From assembly GCF_000002875.2 (NCBI RefSeq), contig NC_009399.2, forward strand, positions 422,884-486,883: a DNA stretch of 64,000 bases, in the 5' to 3' direction. The position numbers and the translations under genes are program-made. The stretch's first letter is position 1; every line of letters starts with the position of its first letter. The notes under the pieces are model-generated. The model saw nothing but the letters and a program-made list of their open reading frames with translations. It did no database searches and was not told where the DNA came from. Positions 53,131 through 62,920 of the stretch are shown here, piece after piece. Origin of the DNA: Leishmania infantum JPCM5 (Eukaryota > Euglenozoa > Kinetoplastea > Trypanosomatida > Trypanosomatidae).

Positions 53131-53466
53131 TTAGTCGAACAGACCGAAGCCCATGTCGTCGTCGGCCTCCTCCTCGGGCTCGTCCTTCTTCGTGGCGGCG
53201 GCAGCCGGGGCCGCATCACCCGCAGCGGAAGCAGCGACGCCAGCAGCGGCACCAGAGCTGGCCGCCGGCATCGCGCTCATCTTCGCGGCGCCCTCCGCGA
53301 TCAGGGTGGCCACGTCGCGTCCCGTAACGCTCTCCATCACAAAGGCGAGGGTGGCCTGGTCGACGTCGACGTGGACGGCCTTGCAGATGGCCTCCACGTC
53401 CGCCTGAGACGGGGACGCCTTGCTCAGGGAGGCCAGAGCGTACGCGGCGAGGTACTTGGTGGACAT
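53131..53466 (-). CDS. RPP2: 60S acidic ribosomal protein P2, copy 2
   Basis: This 111-residue acidic stalk protein of the large ribosomal subunit recruits translation GTPases. The N-terminal dimerisation helices (MSTKYLAAYALASLSKA) lead to an Ala-rich hinge (about 65-93), a Glu/Asp-rich segment and the conserved end DDDMGFGLFD. Its sequence is identical to copy 1 at 54478-54813. The start is the ATG at 53466, 16 nt downstream of a good trans-splice acceptor; the open frame continues further upstream without meaning. Identical coding regions with different 5' and 3' flanks have been described for Leishmania P2 genes. Confidence 0.96.
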   Translation of the reverse strand: MSTKYLAAYALASLSKASPSQADVEAICKAVHVDVDQATLAFVMESVTGRDVATLIAEGAAKMSAMPAASSGAAAGVAASAAGDAAPAAAATKKDEPEEEADDDMGFGLFD

Positions 53467-54477
53467 GATGGCGAGTGTGCGACTGCGTAGAATGAGACAG
53501 AAAGCTTTAGTCCACGTCGACACCCGAGCGGCGATGGGTGGCATGCATATATATATATATACGTGTGCGCGTTGTGTGGTTGACACGGATGCGTGCAGGA
53601 GGGGGGGGGAAGACGTTCGGTAGAGTTGTGGGCGTATGAGAAACAGTAGGAAAGGTTCGTGTAAAGGCATACAGGCATAGGCGTGCACACATGGCAGGCC
53701 AGCTATGTGGTAAGGGCGGGGCCAGAGTGGGGGAGGGAGACGCACCACCGGGTGCCACACTGCCAAGAGAGACAGACAGGCATGCGCCGACTGCTCGCCA
53801 TCCGTTCTATGCCCTTCCGCCAGCACCATCATCACTCTTTCCCGCCCCCGCCCACGGAGACTATTAACGTCTCTCTCTCTCGCTTTCATCCTTTCCGCTT
53901 CGCCGCTGCCACCTCCTCCTCCCCGCATGGACGACAGGGCTGCACGAAGAAGGGGGATCGACCCATCAACGCGTGCATCGCTCGCTCATCTCACAGCTTT
54001 CAGTGTGTGCGTGTGCGTGCGCCTACCCGCCCTCCTCTTCCTCCATTCCGCTATCCGCCGCACATATGCTTGTCGAGTGCTCGCTTTCACTTCGCGCGTG
54101 CTTGGGCGTGGTGGATGCATGTGAGAGAGACAGAGAGGGCCGCGTAACACGTCCTTGAAGGGCTGCCTCCGCTGTTGTGAGCACCATCCGTGCCATCCGC
54201 ATCCCTGTTGGCCTCCCTACACAGACACCGTAGCACCATCTCGGTGGCGTTTTCCGTGTAGTTAAGACGACAAAAAAAATGAGTGACACGCCCGCAGAAA
54301 GAGAGACGGCCGCCCCCCTCTTCGGTCACGGAGCCGCGCATGCCCGTTTCGTGTGCTTCTGTCATGCCGCGAGGGAGCGACTGGACGCACGCGAGGTCAC
54401 GCAAGAAGAAACTTTACCGAAACAGCAAGCCCCCCGCACCCACCCTTACATGCACAGCTCGCAACGCGTCGATGAGG
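53467..54477. other. Spacer between the two P2 genes
   Basis: About 1 kb, no gene. It holds the 3' UTR of P2 copy 1 and the 5' UTR of copy 2, an AT run at 53548-53563 and a G run at 53600-53609. The 25 bp beside the copy 1 stop (54453-54477) match those beside copy 2. Confidence 0.6.
53483..53505 (-). promoter_or_regulatory. Predicted spliced-leader acceptor for P2 copy 2
   Basis: A tract with TTTCTGTCTCATTCT ends in CGCAG, AG at 53484-53483, 16 nt before the ATG. Confidence 0.65.
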
Positions 54478-54813
54478 TTAGTCGAACAGACCGAAGCCCA
54501 TGTCGTCGTCGGCCTCCTCCTCGGGCTCGTCCTTCTTCGTGGCGGCGGCAGCCGGGGCCGCATCACCCGCAGCGGAAGCAGCGACGCCAGCAGCGGCACC
54601 AGAGCTGGCCGCCGGCATCGCGCTCATCTTCGCGGCGCCCTCCGCGATCAGGGTGGCCACGTCGCGTCCCGTAACGCTCTCCATCACAAAGGCGAGGGTG
54701 GCCTGGTCGACGTCGACGTGGACGGCCTTGCAGATGGCCTCCACGTCCGCCTGAGACGGGGACGCCTTGCTCAGGGAGGCCAGAGCGTACGCGGCGAGGT
54801 ACTTGGTGGACAT
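54478..54813 (-). CDS. RPP2: 60S acidic ribosomal protein P2, copy 1
   Basis: Same 111-residue acidic stalk protein as copy 2, ending DDDMGFGLFD. Sequence identity runs from just before the ATG to about 25 bp past the stop, then both flanks diverge. That pattern points to gene conversion or selection keeping the coding regions alike while the untranslated regions are free to give different expression. This copy has its own acceptor about 15 nt upstream of the ATG. Confidence 0.96.
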   Translation of the reverse strand: MSTKYLAAYALASLSKASPSQADVEAICKAVHVDVDQATLAFVMESVTGRDVATLIAEGAAKMSAMPAASSGAAAGVAASAAGDAAPAAAATKKDEPEEEADDDMGFGLFD

Positions 54814-55730
54814 GGTGTAGCGAAGATTCTGAAGTAAGCGATCGTGGGAGGAAAAGTGCGTGAGAAGACTCGGGGAGCCGCAGAGGAACAGTGCTGGGCA
54901 AGATGGGAGGGGCGGGATCGAAAGGGAGAGAAAAGCTACGAGTGGCGGGTGTATGTGGTGCCAGAGGTGAATGGGTAACGATGGTGGATGGTGGTGGTGG
55001 GTGCAGGTGCATGTGCCACGTACTAGTAGAGAGACGACGCGGCATGGGATGGGATGGCCGGAGCACCGTGAGAGAGAGGGCGAATCACTTCAGTGACGTG
55101 CATGCGGTGTGGATCATCGACTACGTTCACCCCCCTCCCCCACCGGAAGCATCGACATGCGACGCATGGTGGGTGAGGAGGGGGAGAGATGGAGGTGCGG
55201 CGCCGACCGGGGCGGGGTGGCATGGCAGATCGCCTTGCGCAGCGGAGCTTCGCGCGCGCCTCTCTTGATTCGGTGTTTTCTGTCTTCTTACGTGATTGTT
55301 TGCCATCGGTGTACGTGACAGCAACAACAACGGCAGCAGCAGCAGCAGCAACGCCTTCATCACGGCCATCATCATCACCGTTGACGAGAGAGTAAGAGAC
55401 GGAGAGGTGAGTGGCACTGCGCTTTCCGTCAACAGTCCTCTTCGCAGAGTCCACCGCCGACGACGACGGTCCGGTCGGTGGGAAGAGACACACACACACA
55501 CACGAACACAAACAACAATAGGAAAGGACGAAGCTGGGCAGCCGACATGCAGACTGCCAACGAGCAGCAAACAACAACAGGAGCCCGACGGGAGCGGTAA
55601 CATGAATACATAGGCGTACAAAAAATGCAAGGAGTATCCACCACCAGGGTCGGGCATGACGGCCATCCCCGTCATCCGGAGGGGAGGGGGGGGGTCGGGT
55701 GCCCTTCTCCCTGTGCGCACGTCCGCTGTG
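54814..55730. other. Spacer between 5-phosphatase and P2 copy 1
   Basis: About 920 bp, no gene supported. It would be the 5-phosphatase 3' UTR plus P2 leader. It has a GCA/AAC-rich stretch at 55320-55352 and a short CA run at 55487-55503. Confidence 0.6.
54829..54856 (-). promoter_or_regulatory. Predicted spliced-leader acceptor for P2 copy 1
   Basis: CTTTTCCTCCC and further pyrimidines end in TTCAG, AG at 54830-54829, 15 nt before the ATG at 54813. Confidence 0.6.
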
Positions 55731-58109
55731 CTATTCCACTCCGGCCAACATACTTGGTGGGGTGCTGAGAAAGTACGCTACGAGTGCTAGGGCGTCGTCG
55801 CTCTCCTGCTGCAGTTGCTGCCGCACCTGCTGGTCAACGCCGCCGCCCTGCTGGAGCCGAGTCGGAATGGCCCCCTGCGCATTGGCTGGACGGACAATCA
55901 GCACGGCGCTGAAGATGTGCGCCAAGAAGTTCGCGTCAAGTTCGTTGTCGCAGCTGTGCACCGGCCTGAGGAGATAGTTCAGCAAAGACATGACATAGAT
56001 CCACACGTTCGCGTGCATCGTCGGCAGCTGACGCAGGAACTGCAGCGGGGCCTTGCCCTTGGCGTGTCCCGCGGCGAGGGCGGCGGTGTACTGCGCATAG
56101 GGCACTACCGGCTCGAGCAGGCTCTTGAGAAAAGTCAGTAGACACTCCGCAGCGCAATGCACGTCTGTATCCACTGGCAGAGGCGCGTTCTTCGTGTCTA
56201 GTAGTTCCATGATGCGAGAGCACACTTCCTTGTCCGTGGTGCGGGTGAAGAGACCGCCCTCGCGTGGGTGCTGCGCGATGACGTGGGCGAGGTACCACAG
56301 CTCCTTCGGCACATGTGGCCGCACCTGGCGCACCACCTCCTCAAAGTCGGCCTTCTGTGCGTACGCCTCCACGCACGGCTTGTCCTGCAGGAGGGCAATG
56401 CTGTCCAGCCCGTTGCCGAAGACGCTCGGACTCAGCACACACTGGCACTCCACCGCCTGAACTGGGCCGTTGCGGCAGCAGCAGAGCAGCACAGAGGTGA
56501 GGCTGACACGACCGCGGCCCTGGTACGGACGCCAGGCGGCCAGCCACGTCATGCAGCGTGGGTCGATTGCCGTCTCGATAAGAACATCCTGCGACTCGCC
56601 TGGAAGGATGGCAAGCTCAAGCGGGGTGGCGCGCAGCCAGGTGCCTTCTGAGTAGTCCCCCTCGCGCTGCCGCACCACCCGCACGACAGCAACGCACTCG
56701 CCGTTGTTCTGCACCGTGACCGTCTCCTGCGTCCCGCAGTGGTGGAAGCTTTGGGCCTGAAAGTTTACCTTCGACGTGCTCAGCGATATCTTCGCACTCG
56801 ACGCCTGCGCCAAGCCGATGACGGCGGCCTTTTCCCGCAGCGCCGACAGCACCTGCGCCTTCTGCGCCGGCACCTCCACGCTAATCGGGATCCGCGCGAG
56901 CGCCTGTACAGGCTTGTGGTCGCTGCTGCGCACCTCCATGAGGGCGGAGAGGCGGTCCAGTCGAATGCGGGACTCCATCGACTTGCGACGCGACCACACG
57001 CATATGCGGTCCGTATAGCTGGGAACGCGGCGCTTCTCGCTGGTATCGTAGACGTCGGTGCCAACGTCGAAGCGGTAGGTGGGCATGTGCGTTGGTGTGA
57101 AGTTGATAAAGTTCAGCCACGGCGTGTGAGGGCTCTTCATCTCGGTTGCCAACTCGTCGTACTGCAGCAGTTCGCTGAACTGCCCCGCGTTCGCTAATTG
57201 CACGGCGGTCTCGTACGGGAGTCGGAGGCGGTAGTTCAGGTCTCCGGCCACGATGATGATGTCGTGGTCGCGAGGGTAGAGCTCGAGAAAGGCAGACTCA
57301 TCCATTGGCATGCTTGCGCTTGCGCTGATCTGCATCTCGGCGCGACGGGCAGCGTTGAAGTCCATGCTCTTGAAGATGGTGTTGATGTCCTCGTTGCGCT
57401 TGCTCACGTTGGACTGCCCAGCTGCTAAGTGGGCCGTAATGATGCAGATGGACGTGCGGTGAAGCACAAGATGAAAGCCCACGGCGCCCTTGTTGCCCAT
57501 AGAGCCCAGCGCACCGGTGGCCACCGTCGCCGTGCTGGACTCCGACACGGCAGACAGCAGCGGCCGACGGATGAACACGCAGAGAAGCAGGCCGACAAGC
57601 TGCTTTGGTGGAAAGGCATAGTAGGGAGAGGCGTCTGCGCCACTAGATGAGGATGCCGCGGTGCTGTTGCTCCCATCGGCACCGATAGCCGCGTTCAGGC
57701 CCGCCACCCATGGCGCGGAAGCCTCCGTCTCCTGCTTGAAGAGCGCCGTCGCACTCATGTCCACCTCCTGCAAGCCGACCACGATCAAGTCCGTCGGGCG
57801 CGCTGGTGCGCCGTCTGCGCCGCCACCGCCGCTGGTGAGGCAGGCGAGGCTGGTCAGCGGCAGCGCCGGTTTTTTGCACCCAACATTGAAGGTGGTCACG
57901 CACACGTTCAGGTCTTCCACTGTTGTGTAGTTCGCTTCGTAGTAGCCGATTTCCTGCTGTACCCACGCTTCCGCGGCCGCGGCGGGATCGGCAGTGGCGG
58001 AGGCGCTCGAGTTCGGCGCGAGAAAGCTTACCGGCGCGCGCCGGCGGAAGATGTCTGCCACGGTCTGCCACTCCGTGTTCGGGAACGCACGCGGGAGGCC
58101 GGGATACAT
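55731..58109 (-). CDS. OCRL/INPP5B-like inositol polyphosphate 5-phosphatase with ASH and RhoGAP-like domains
   Basis: This 792-residue enzyme removes the 5-phosphate from phosphoinositides such as PI(4,5)P2, usually on endocytic and Golgi membranes. The catalytic domain runs from about 65 to 405 with CVTTFNVGCKKP, TAHLAAGQSNVSKRNEDI, the signature GDLNYRLRLP near 289, PSYTDRICVW near 361 and SSDHKPVQA near 394. An ASH (immunoglobulin-like) domain follows at about 440-545 (STSKVNFQAQSFHHCG). A RhoGAP-like domain fills about 590-740 (VPKELWYLAHVI, AECLLTFLKSLLEPVVPYAQY, LDANFLAHIFSAVLIVRP). This order is that of OCRL and INPP5B; their N-terminal PH domain is missing. I start at the ATG at 58109, since the 82 codons upstream lie beyond the likely acceptor and are Pro/Ser-rich. 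An N-terminal CAAX or signal sequence is not seen. Confidence 0.9.
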   Translation of the reverse strand: MYPGLPRAFPNTEWQTVADIFRRRAPVSFLAPNSSASATADPAAAAEAWVQQEIGYYEANYTTVEDLNVCVTTFNVGCKKPALPLTSLACLTSGGGGADGAPARPTDLIVVGLQEVDMSATALFKQETEASAPWVAGLNAAIGADGSNSTAASSSSGADASPYYAFPPKQLVGLLLCVFIRRPLLSAVSESSTATVATGALGSMGNKGAVGFHLVLHRTSICIITAHLAAGQSNVSKRNEDINTIFKSMDFNAARRAEMQISASASMPMDESAFLELYPRDHDIIIVAGDLNYRLRLPYETAVQLANAGQFSELLQYDELATEMKSPHTPWLNFINFTPTHMPTYRFDVGTDVYDTSEKRRVPSYTDRICVWSRRKSMESRIRLDRLSALMEVRSSDHKPVQALARIPISVEVPAQKAQVLSALREKAAVIGLAQASSAKISLSTSKVNFQAQSFHHCGTQETVTVQNNGECVAVVRVVRQREGDYSEGTWLRATPLELAILPGESQDVLIETAIDPRCMTWLAAWRPYQGRGRVSLTSVLLCCCRNGPVQAVECQCVLSPSVFGNGLDSIALLQDKPCVEAYAQKADFEEVVRQVRPHVPKELWYLAHVIAQHPREGGLFTRTTDKEVCSRIMELLDTKNAPLPVDTDVHCAAECLLTFLKSLLEPVVPYAQYTAALAAGHAKGKAPLQFLRQLPTMHANVWIYVMSLLNYLLRPVHSCDNELDANFLAHIFSAVLIVRPANAQGAIPTRLQQGGGVDQQVRQQLQQESDDALALVAYFLSTPPSMLAGVE

Positions 58110-59368
58110 GGCCGTCTGTGTATCCGGGCTTGGGGGAGGGCGAGGGCGACCGGTTGGTGATGGTGGCTGTGTCGATGACGGTCGAGGAAAGAGAGAGCGC
58201 AAGGAAGGGGCAAAGGTGAGCGTTGCTGCCCCTTCTCCCCCCGCCCCAATCTCTCCGTGCCTGTACGTGGGCGTGCCCTCGCAGGTGTGTGCAGGGTGTG
58301 GCTCAGCGACAGCGAGGAGATGGCGGAGCAAGAAGGGCTGGATGCGGAGGTGCACTGGCGCTACGTTGCACGAGTGTGCAGCGACGCATCAGCAGACGTA
58401 AGGCCGAGCGCACACGGACAGACAGAGAGAGGGCAGAAGGAGAGAAGAAGAGGAAGGGGATGGGGTAGAGAACGCGGCGATGAGTGTGATGCGTGACGGC
58501 CCACCATGGCCGGGGAGTGGCAGAGGGAGGGGAGGAGACGCACCATCACAGTTGAGCTGCTGTCGCTGTGCACCCGTTTTTCTTGATGCCCTCCCCCCCC
58601 TGCTCACTCCCGCTGCTGCACCTGCGCTGCCCTCGAGGGCGGTAGAGACATCTCCACGCGAATACGAACATTTCCCAATGCAGTTGCGTGCGGGCTGCGC
58701 TTGCTCGTTGCCGGCGCACAAGACAGGAATGAGGGATGTATGACGGGCGCACCCGCACAAGTCGAGGGGTGGACGGTGTGCGAAGTGGTCCAACGGTCGT
58801 TGAGCTTGAGTTGCGATGGCGGTGCCGCACCGCCGCAGCAGAGGCGTGCGACTGAGCACGTCATGGGAGACGGAGAGAATGCAAACGGAATGAGCAAAAG
58901 TAGCGCAAACGAACGAAGCCAACGCGCACAGGGCCACAGAGACATGTTGGTGGGAGAGGAAGGGGGCCGAGACGCGGGCGACCTCCCCCCTCTCCACTCG
59001 CTTCGACTGCACCGACGCGCCACAGACTCGTGGCGTGGAAACCGTTACCACGAGAGCCGCCACCACCAAGCGATGAGTCGACTCTATACTCCCCCCTCCT
59101 GTCTACCCTCTGTCCTCCGTGTTTACAGCCTCTCTCGCAGACGCAACGGCAGCGAGGACGTGGAAGCGGTGACGGGGCGGCGGCAACAGCGCTACACGCA
59201 CAGAGAGAGAGATAATAGCAGGCAAAGAACACGGCGAGGAGGCGGTAGGGCCCATCCTGGCACACTTGTCGGTTGCAGTGTGCGTGTAGATACGCACAAG
59301 CGGAGGAGGGCACATGCGAACACCCCTCCCCCGACACGCGTGGTTGCACGCAGGTCGACTGCTTTGCA
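58110..59368. other. Spacer between DnaJ and 5-phosphatase genes
   Basis: About 1.26 kb with no supported gene. A pyrimidine tract on the minus strand at about 58175-58210 followed by an AG at 58168-58167 is the likely 5-phosphatase acceptor. The rest is the DnaJ 3' UTR. Confidence 0.55.
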
Positions 59369-60805
59369 TCACTCTGCCGTCGAGGTCGCCTTCCGTTTCT
59401 TCTTGGCGGTGGGCAGCGCGTTCGGCTGGTACCATGCGTTGCCCTCCGCATCGACCGTGTACCAGCTTGGCGCCGGGCCGCGGTGCGACTGCAGCGTTAC
59501 CACGCGACCTGCATCTCCGCCAGTGGCGGCAGGGTCGCGCTCGTGGCTGCCGCCAAGGGCTTTCGTGATGATGTCCACTTGCGCTGGCGTCAGCGAGCTT
59601 GGGAACACGACATCGATACAGAGGTACAGCTTGCCTTTCTTCCGATGCGCCACACCTTCAGCGGCCTCGCTGCCGTCATGGTTTGCATCGGCCGCCGCGC
59701 CGCCCCTCTTGCGCTCCTTCAGCGGCATGCCCTCGTTGTCCACAACAAAGACATGTTGTGAGTCGAAGAGGAAGTGCGGCACGTTACCATCCCGCAGCGG
59801 CGTCGCCAGACGCACGACACGGCCGTCGAGCAGCTCGATAGGGATCGAGAAGGCGTCGCGGAAGAGGCACCCAAGCGGCACGCGACAATTCGAAAGAAGT
59901 AGATCCGTGCTGTTCACTCGGCGGTAGTAGGGATGAGGCAGCTGCTCAATGACGACGAGGACGTCGCCGACGGCGTCGAAGCCGGGCAGCTCGTCACCTT
60001 GGCCGACGTAGTGCAACGCATCGCTGTCCTCCGTGCCTGGCTCGATCGAGACCTTGATCATCTTCTCTTCCACAACAACGCCGCGAGGGAGGGGGTCAGG
60101 CTTGTGGGTACCGGACAGCGGCGAGCGCCGGTGCGCGTCGTAGACCGGCCCGCACCGCGCACATGGCGACTGGATGGGGAGCTTGCCGAGGCCTTCGCAG
60201 CGGTCGCAGCGGCACTGCTGGTATGCCGTGAGGCCGCCGAAGTTGAGCGCCTTCGTGACCGTCTTGTTTCCCTTGCACTGCGGACACACCTGGCTTGGCC
60301 TGCCGCTCGACGTGCCGTGGCCGTGGCAGGAGGGACAGAGACGCCGCCGACGCACCTGCAACACTTTCACCGTGCCGCAGTAAAGCTCCTCGAGGGAGCA
60401 CTGCAGCTCCACCAAGATGAAAGACGGCTTCGCTGGACGCTGCTGACGCGACGCGCCAGGGCCGCCACCGGAAGCAAATCCAAAGAAGGAAGAGAAGATG
60501 TCCATCGGGTCTATACCCGCACCAAAGCTGGACCCAAAGCCGCCACCCGGAACGCCACCGCTGCCGCCTGCCGCGCTGCCGAGTCCGTTGCGGCCGAACG
60601 TATCATACTGCTTACGCCGCTCCGCATCGCTGAGGATCTCGTAGGCCTCAGCCACCTTCTTAAACTTCTCGGCCGCCGCCGGGTCGCCGCTGTTCTTGTC
60701 GGGGTGATACTGGAGCGCCTTTCTGCGGTAGGCGGAGCGGATCTGCGGCTCTGTGGCATCCGGCGAGATGCCGAGCTCGTCGTAGAGGTCCGTTTCCTTC
60801 ACCAT
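59369..60805 (-). CDS. Type I DnaJ (Hsp40) co-chaperone
   Basis: This 478-residue co-chaperone stimulates Hsp70 ATP hydrolysis and delivers clients. The J domain is at residues 5-70 with HPD at 34-36. A Gly/Phe-rich linker spans about 72-115 (GGFGSSFGAG). Zinc-finger motifs are CPSCHGHG near 159, CPQCKGNK near 176, CDRCEGLG near 204 and CARCGPVY near 217; the second and fourth are imperfect CxxCxGxG repeats. Two beta-domains (EKMIKVSIEPGTEDSDAL and RRVNSTDLLLSNCRVPLG) and an insert rich in Lys, Gly and Asp follow. The C-terminus (KKKRKATSTAE) lacks a CAAX box, so it is not a farnesylated Ydj1-type protein; the basic stretch could be a nuclear signal. No signal peptide or presequence is apparent. 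Confidence 0.93.
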   Translation of the reverse strand: MVKETDLYDELGISPDATEPQIRSAYRRKALQYHPDKNSGDPAAAEKFKKVAEAYEILSDAERRKQYDTFGRNGLGSAAGGSGGVPGGGFGSSFGAGIDPMDIFSSFFGFASGGGPGASRQQRPAKPSFILVELQCSLEELYCGTVKVLQVRRRRLCPSCHGHGTSSGRPSQVCPQCKGNKTVTKALNFGGLTAYQQCRCDRCEGLGKLPIQSPCARCGPVYDAHRRSPLSGTHKPDPLPRGVVVEEKMIKVSIEPGTEDSDALHYVGQGDELPGFDAVGDVLVVIEQLPHPYYRRVNSTDLLLSNCRVPLGCLFRDAFSIPIELLDGRVVRLATPLRDGNVPHFLFDSQHVFVVDNEGMPLKERKRGGAAADANHDGSEAAEGVAHRKKGKLYLCIDVVFPSSLTPAQVDIITKALGGSHERDPAATGGDAGRVVTLQSHRGPAPSWYTVDAEGNAWYQPNALPTAKKKRKATSTAE

Positions 60806-61639
60806 TGCGTCGATGCGAGACAGCTACAAGAGGGAGGGAGGTCAAGATGTGAGCAGAGATCGCCAAGATGTATGCGCAAACGAAAAGCGAAGATGCTGGT
60901 GCGCGTGCGTGTACGCACGTGCTCGTGTGCAGCGGAGGCCCCTCCCAAACCAGTTACTTACGCAAGACACACACACACGCACACACGCACGACCGGAGAG
61001 GAGGAATGATGATGGGGGGGGGCGCTGACGAGGGAAGAGGATGAGGTTAGTTGTGTGCGTATATGTATGTAAGTGCGTTCGAGAAGGTGGGATGGAGACA
61101 CGATGTTGGCATTGAGGGGGAGGGGGAGGATGACACACCGCACAAGTCCACCGGCGTCAGCCTAAGTTGAGGGTCCAAATCGAACGACGCCTTGTGTGTG
61201 TATGCGTGCGTGTGCCTGGTGAGGAAGACGGAGGTGGATCGATTCGCACTTCTTGCGCTTCTCTCGCTCCACCTCTGTCTCGCCTACGGATCTGTCGCAC
61301 GCCGATTGCCCTCTTTCGCTCGCTTTTCTCAGGCTTCGTGTGCGCACAAAGGCGAGGAAACCACTGCGCTCGTTCATGCATTGCGTTCTTCTCCTCTTCC
61401 GCCCCGCAAATCGACTTTCGTGGAAGGGCCTGAAAGGAGGGCGGGGGGGGCGGCAAGAGAGACTCTGCCTCTCCCTCCCTCTTCTCCCTCGCCGCCCCTA
61501 CAACAAAAAGACAAGGGCAAATGCCTGCGTGCATGGGCGGTGGCAACGTGCTGTGACAACACCAGGTTCCGGTGTGTGGACACCTCCTCCCCCGCCACAT
61601 GCACACCGGGTATCCCCTCCCACCTTCGCATGAGTGCGG
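60806..61639. other. Spacer between retroposon remnant and DnaJ
   Basis: No gene supported. CA runs near 60966-60990, a purine-rich stretch at 61003-61140 and a G run near 61441-61450. It may include further decayed 3' retroposon sequence that I cannot recognise. Confidence 0.5.
60824..60846 (-). promoter_or_regulatory. Predicted spliced-leader acceptor for DnaJ
   Basis: CCTCCCTCCCTCTTG on the minus strand ends in TAG, AG at 60825-60824, 18 nt before the ATG. Confidence 0.65.
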
Positions 61640-61789
61640 GGAGTTGTGGTCGACGGCGGTGTTGCGTACCGGCGAGTGTGCGCCTCAACTAGGGGGCATT
61701 CAGCTCCACGAAGCCCTCCTGCCTCCAGTGCTTCACTGCCTAGAGGGCAAATCGTAGTGTGGGCTGCACATGACATCCTTATCCGCGGA

Positions 61790-61930
61790 GGATGTGAGGG
61801 GTGCGAGGTTGTCAGCACGGAAGGCACGGTGCAGCGCTGGCGTCTTCGCTCGTCCCACACTCAGCGAGTCCACCACAAGGGTGAAGGGAGAAGGGCCCGG
61901 GGCCGATCCTTGCGGGACACTTCGCAGGCG
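61790..61930 (-). pseudogene. Reverse transcriptase remnant of the retroposon
   Basis: Reading VPQGSAPGPSPFTLVVDSLS then AFRADNLAPL aligns with the GVPQGtvLG..lF...NsLS and FADDLtlL motifs of ingi/L1Tc reverse transcriptases. The catalytic ADD is changed to ADN. A frameshift follows near 61750, after which KHWRQEGFVELNAP continues the family pattern in another frame. Confidence 0.75.
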
Positions 61931-62169
61931 TGTGCCCGTGTGGTGGCGTTCGTTGTGGGTCTGACGGCATGGGCGACTCGCCTTCCCTCCCGCGGTGCGC
62001 TTTAGGGGTTGTGGTGGCGGTGGTGGGGTCACACAGCGCGGCACTCTGCAGCCCGTGCGCCCGCGTTTCTTCGCCGCAGTGCCATGTCGAGGTGCCCTTA
62101 TCGCTTGCACAGGTCAGGTGTTCGTCATCGGTCCACTCGTGTAGAATGGCCCCAACCTAGCCGGGTCGT

Positions 62170-62226
62170 CATCTTCGTGTCCCACGTCGGGCTGTGCGAG
62201 TTGGCGTCTCCTTCCAATAGCATAAC
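62170..62226 (-). pseudogene. Endonuclease remnant of the retroposon
   Basis: LLEGDANSHSPTWD matches the GGDFNAHHPLWD motif of the AP-like endonuclease in ingi/L1Tc elements, with changed residues. It is in frame with the 2A-like segment after a stop codon at 62286-62284. Confidence 0.7.
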
Positions 62227-62650
62227 GAGCGGGTGCGAAGTCGCTTCGTGCCCGGTATGGGGAGTCTCCCGTGGCCCCAAGATTTACTCCTCTGGTGTGT
62301 AGCTGGACGTGCAGCGCCTCCTTCCGGTAGGATCATCGCACCAAAGCCGGAGCGTCACGGCTGCAACCTTGTCTGTGGGAGCGGGGGGAGGGGAGGGGAA
62401 GACCGACACACCTGCGCGCATGTCCTGCTGCGTGAGCACGGAGCCGCAGCAACCATCCTTATCGTAGCTTGCGCAACACCCCGCATGCTGAAGGCCAGGG
62501 ACACCGAATGTCATGACCGGCTTGCGGTGGGTGGTGCAACGCATCGCTCGGGTTGAAGGCAGACCTGCAGCGCGGGTTCGTGACGGAAGCGGGCCAACCA
62601 ACACCGTGTGGTGTCGTGCAGCCCACTCGAATTCCAGTGCAGATAGCACA

Positions 62651-62691
62651 GGCTGGGCCCACGGATTGCGCTCCACATCACCGCAACGAAG
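62651..62691 (-). pseudogene. 2A-like peptide remnant of the retroposon
   Basis: FLLRCGDVERNPWAQP resembles the ribosome-skipping motif GDVExNPGP found at the N-terminus of T. cruzi L1Tc and T. brucei ingi. The Gly-Pro at the skip site is replaced by Trp-Ala, so skipping would be lost. Confidence 0.75.
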
Positions 62692-62920
62692 CAGAAAACA
62701 GAATAAAGAGGTGGATGCGTACATGTGCTGCATCATCGACAATATTCGTAGCGAGGTGGTACGAGCGTCATCATGACCGCAGGTCTCTTCGGCACAGCGC
62801 CGGCACAGACCTGTCCTGCCGACACCAAGAGTCCTCAACCGTAGCCAAGGACAGGCGACCGGCTACTTCGCGTTCCCATAAAGCGGGGTGGGCACGGGGC
62901 CTCGGATGCCAGGGCGAAGT

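Larger units (their letters stand above)
61640..62920 (-). mobile_element. Degenerate ingi/L1Tc-like non-LTR retroposon (DIRE)
   Basis: The minus strand carries, in the correct order for this retroposon clade, remnants of a 2A-like peptide, an apurinic/apyrimidinic endonuclease and a reverse transcriptase. The first two share one frame interrupted by a stop; the reverse transcriptase is in other frames and frameshifted. The element is about 1.3 kb against about 5 kb for intact relatives, so most of it has been deleted, and none of it can be functional. It starts near 62917 with CCCTGGC, resembling the conserved 5' end of these elements as I recall it. It lies in the same orientation as the host genes, within the 3' flank of the nucleoside transporter. 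Exact ends are uncertain. Confidence 0.78.

Noticed and set aside
53131..53928. P2 copy 2 as a 265-residue protein with a long N-terminal extension
   Set aside because: The extension lies upstream of the splice acceptor at 53484-53483 and is absent from copy 1.
62284..62838. Independent protein-coding gene of 184 codons
   Set aside because: Its content is retroposon: 2A-like motif, then endonuclease motif in the same frame after a stop.
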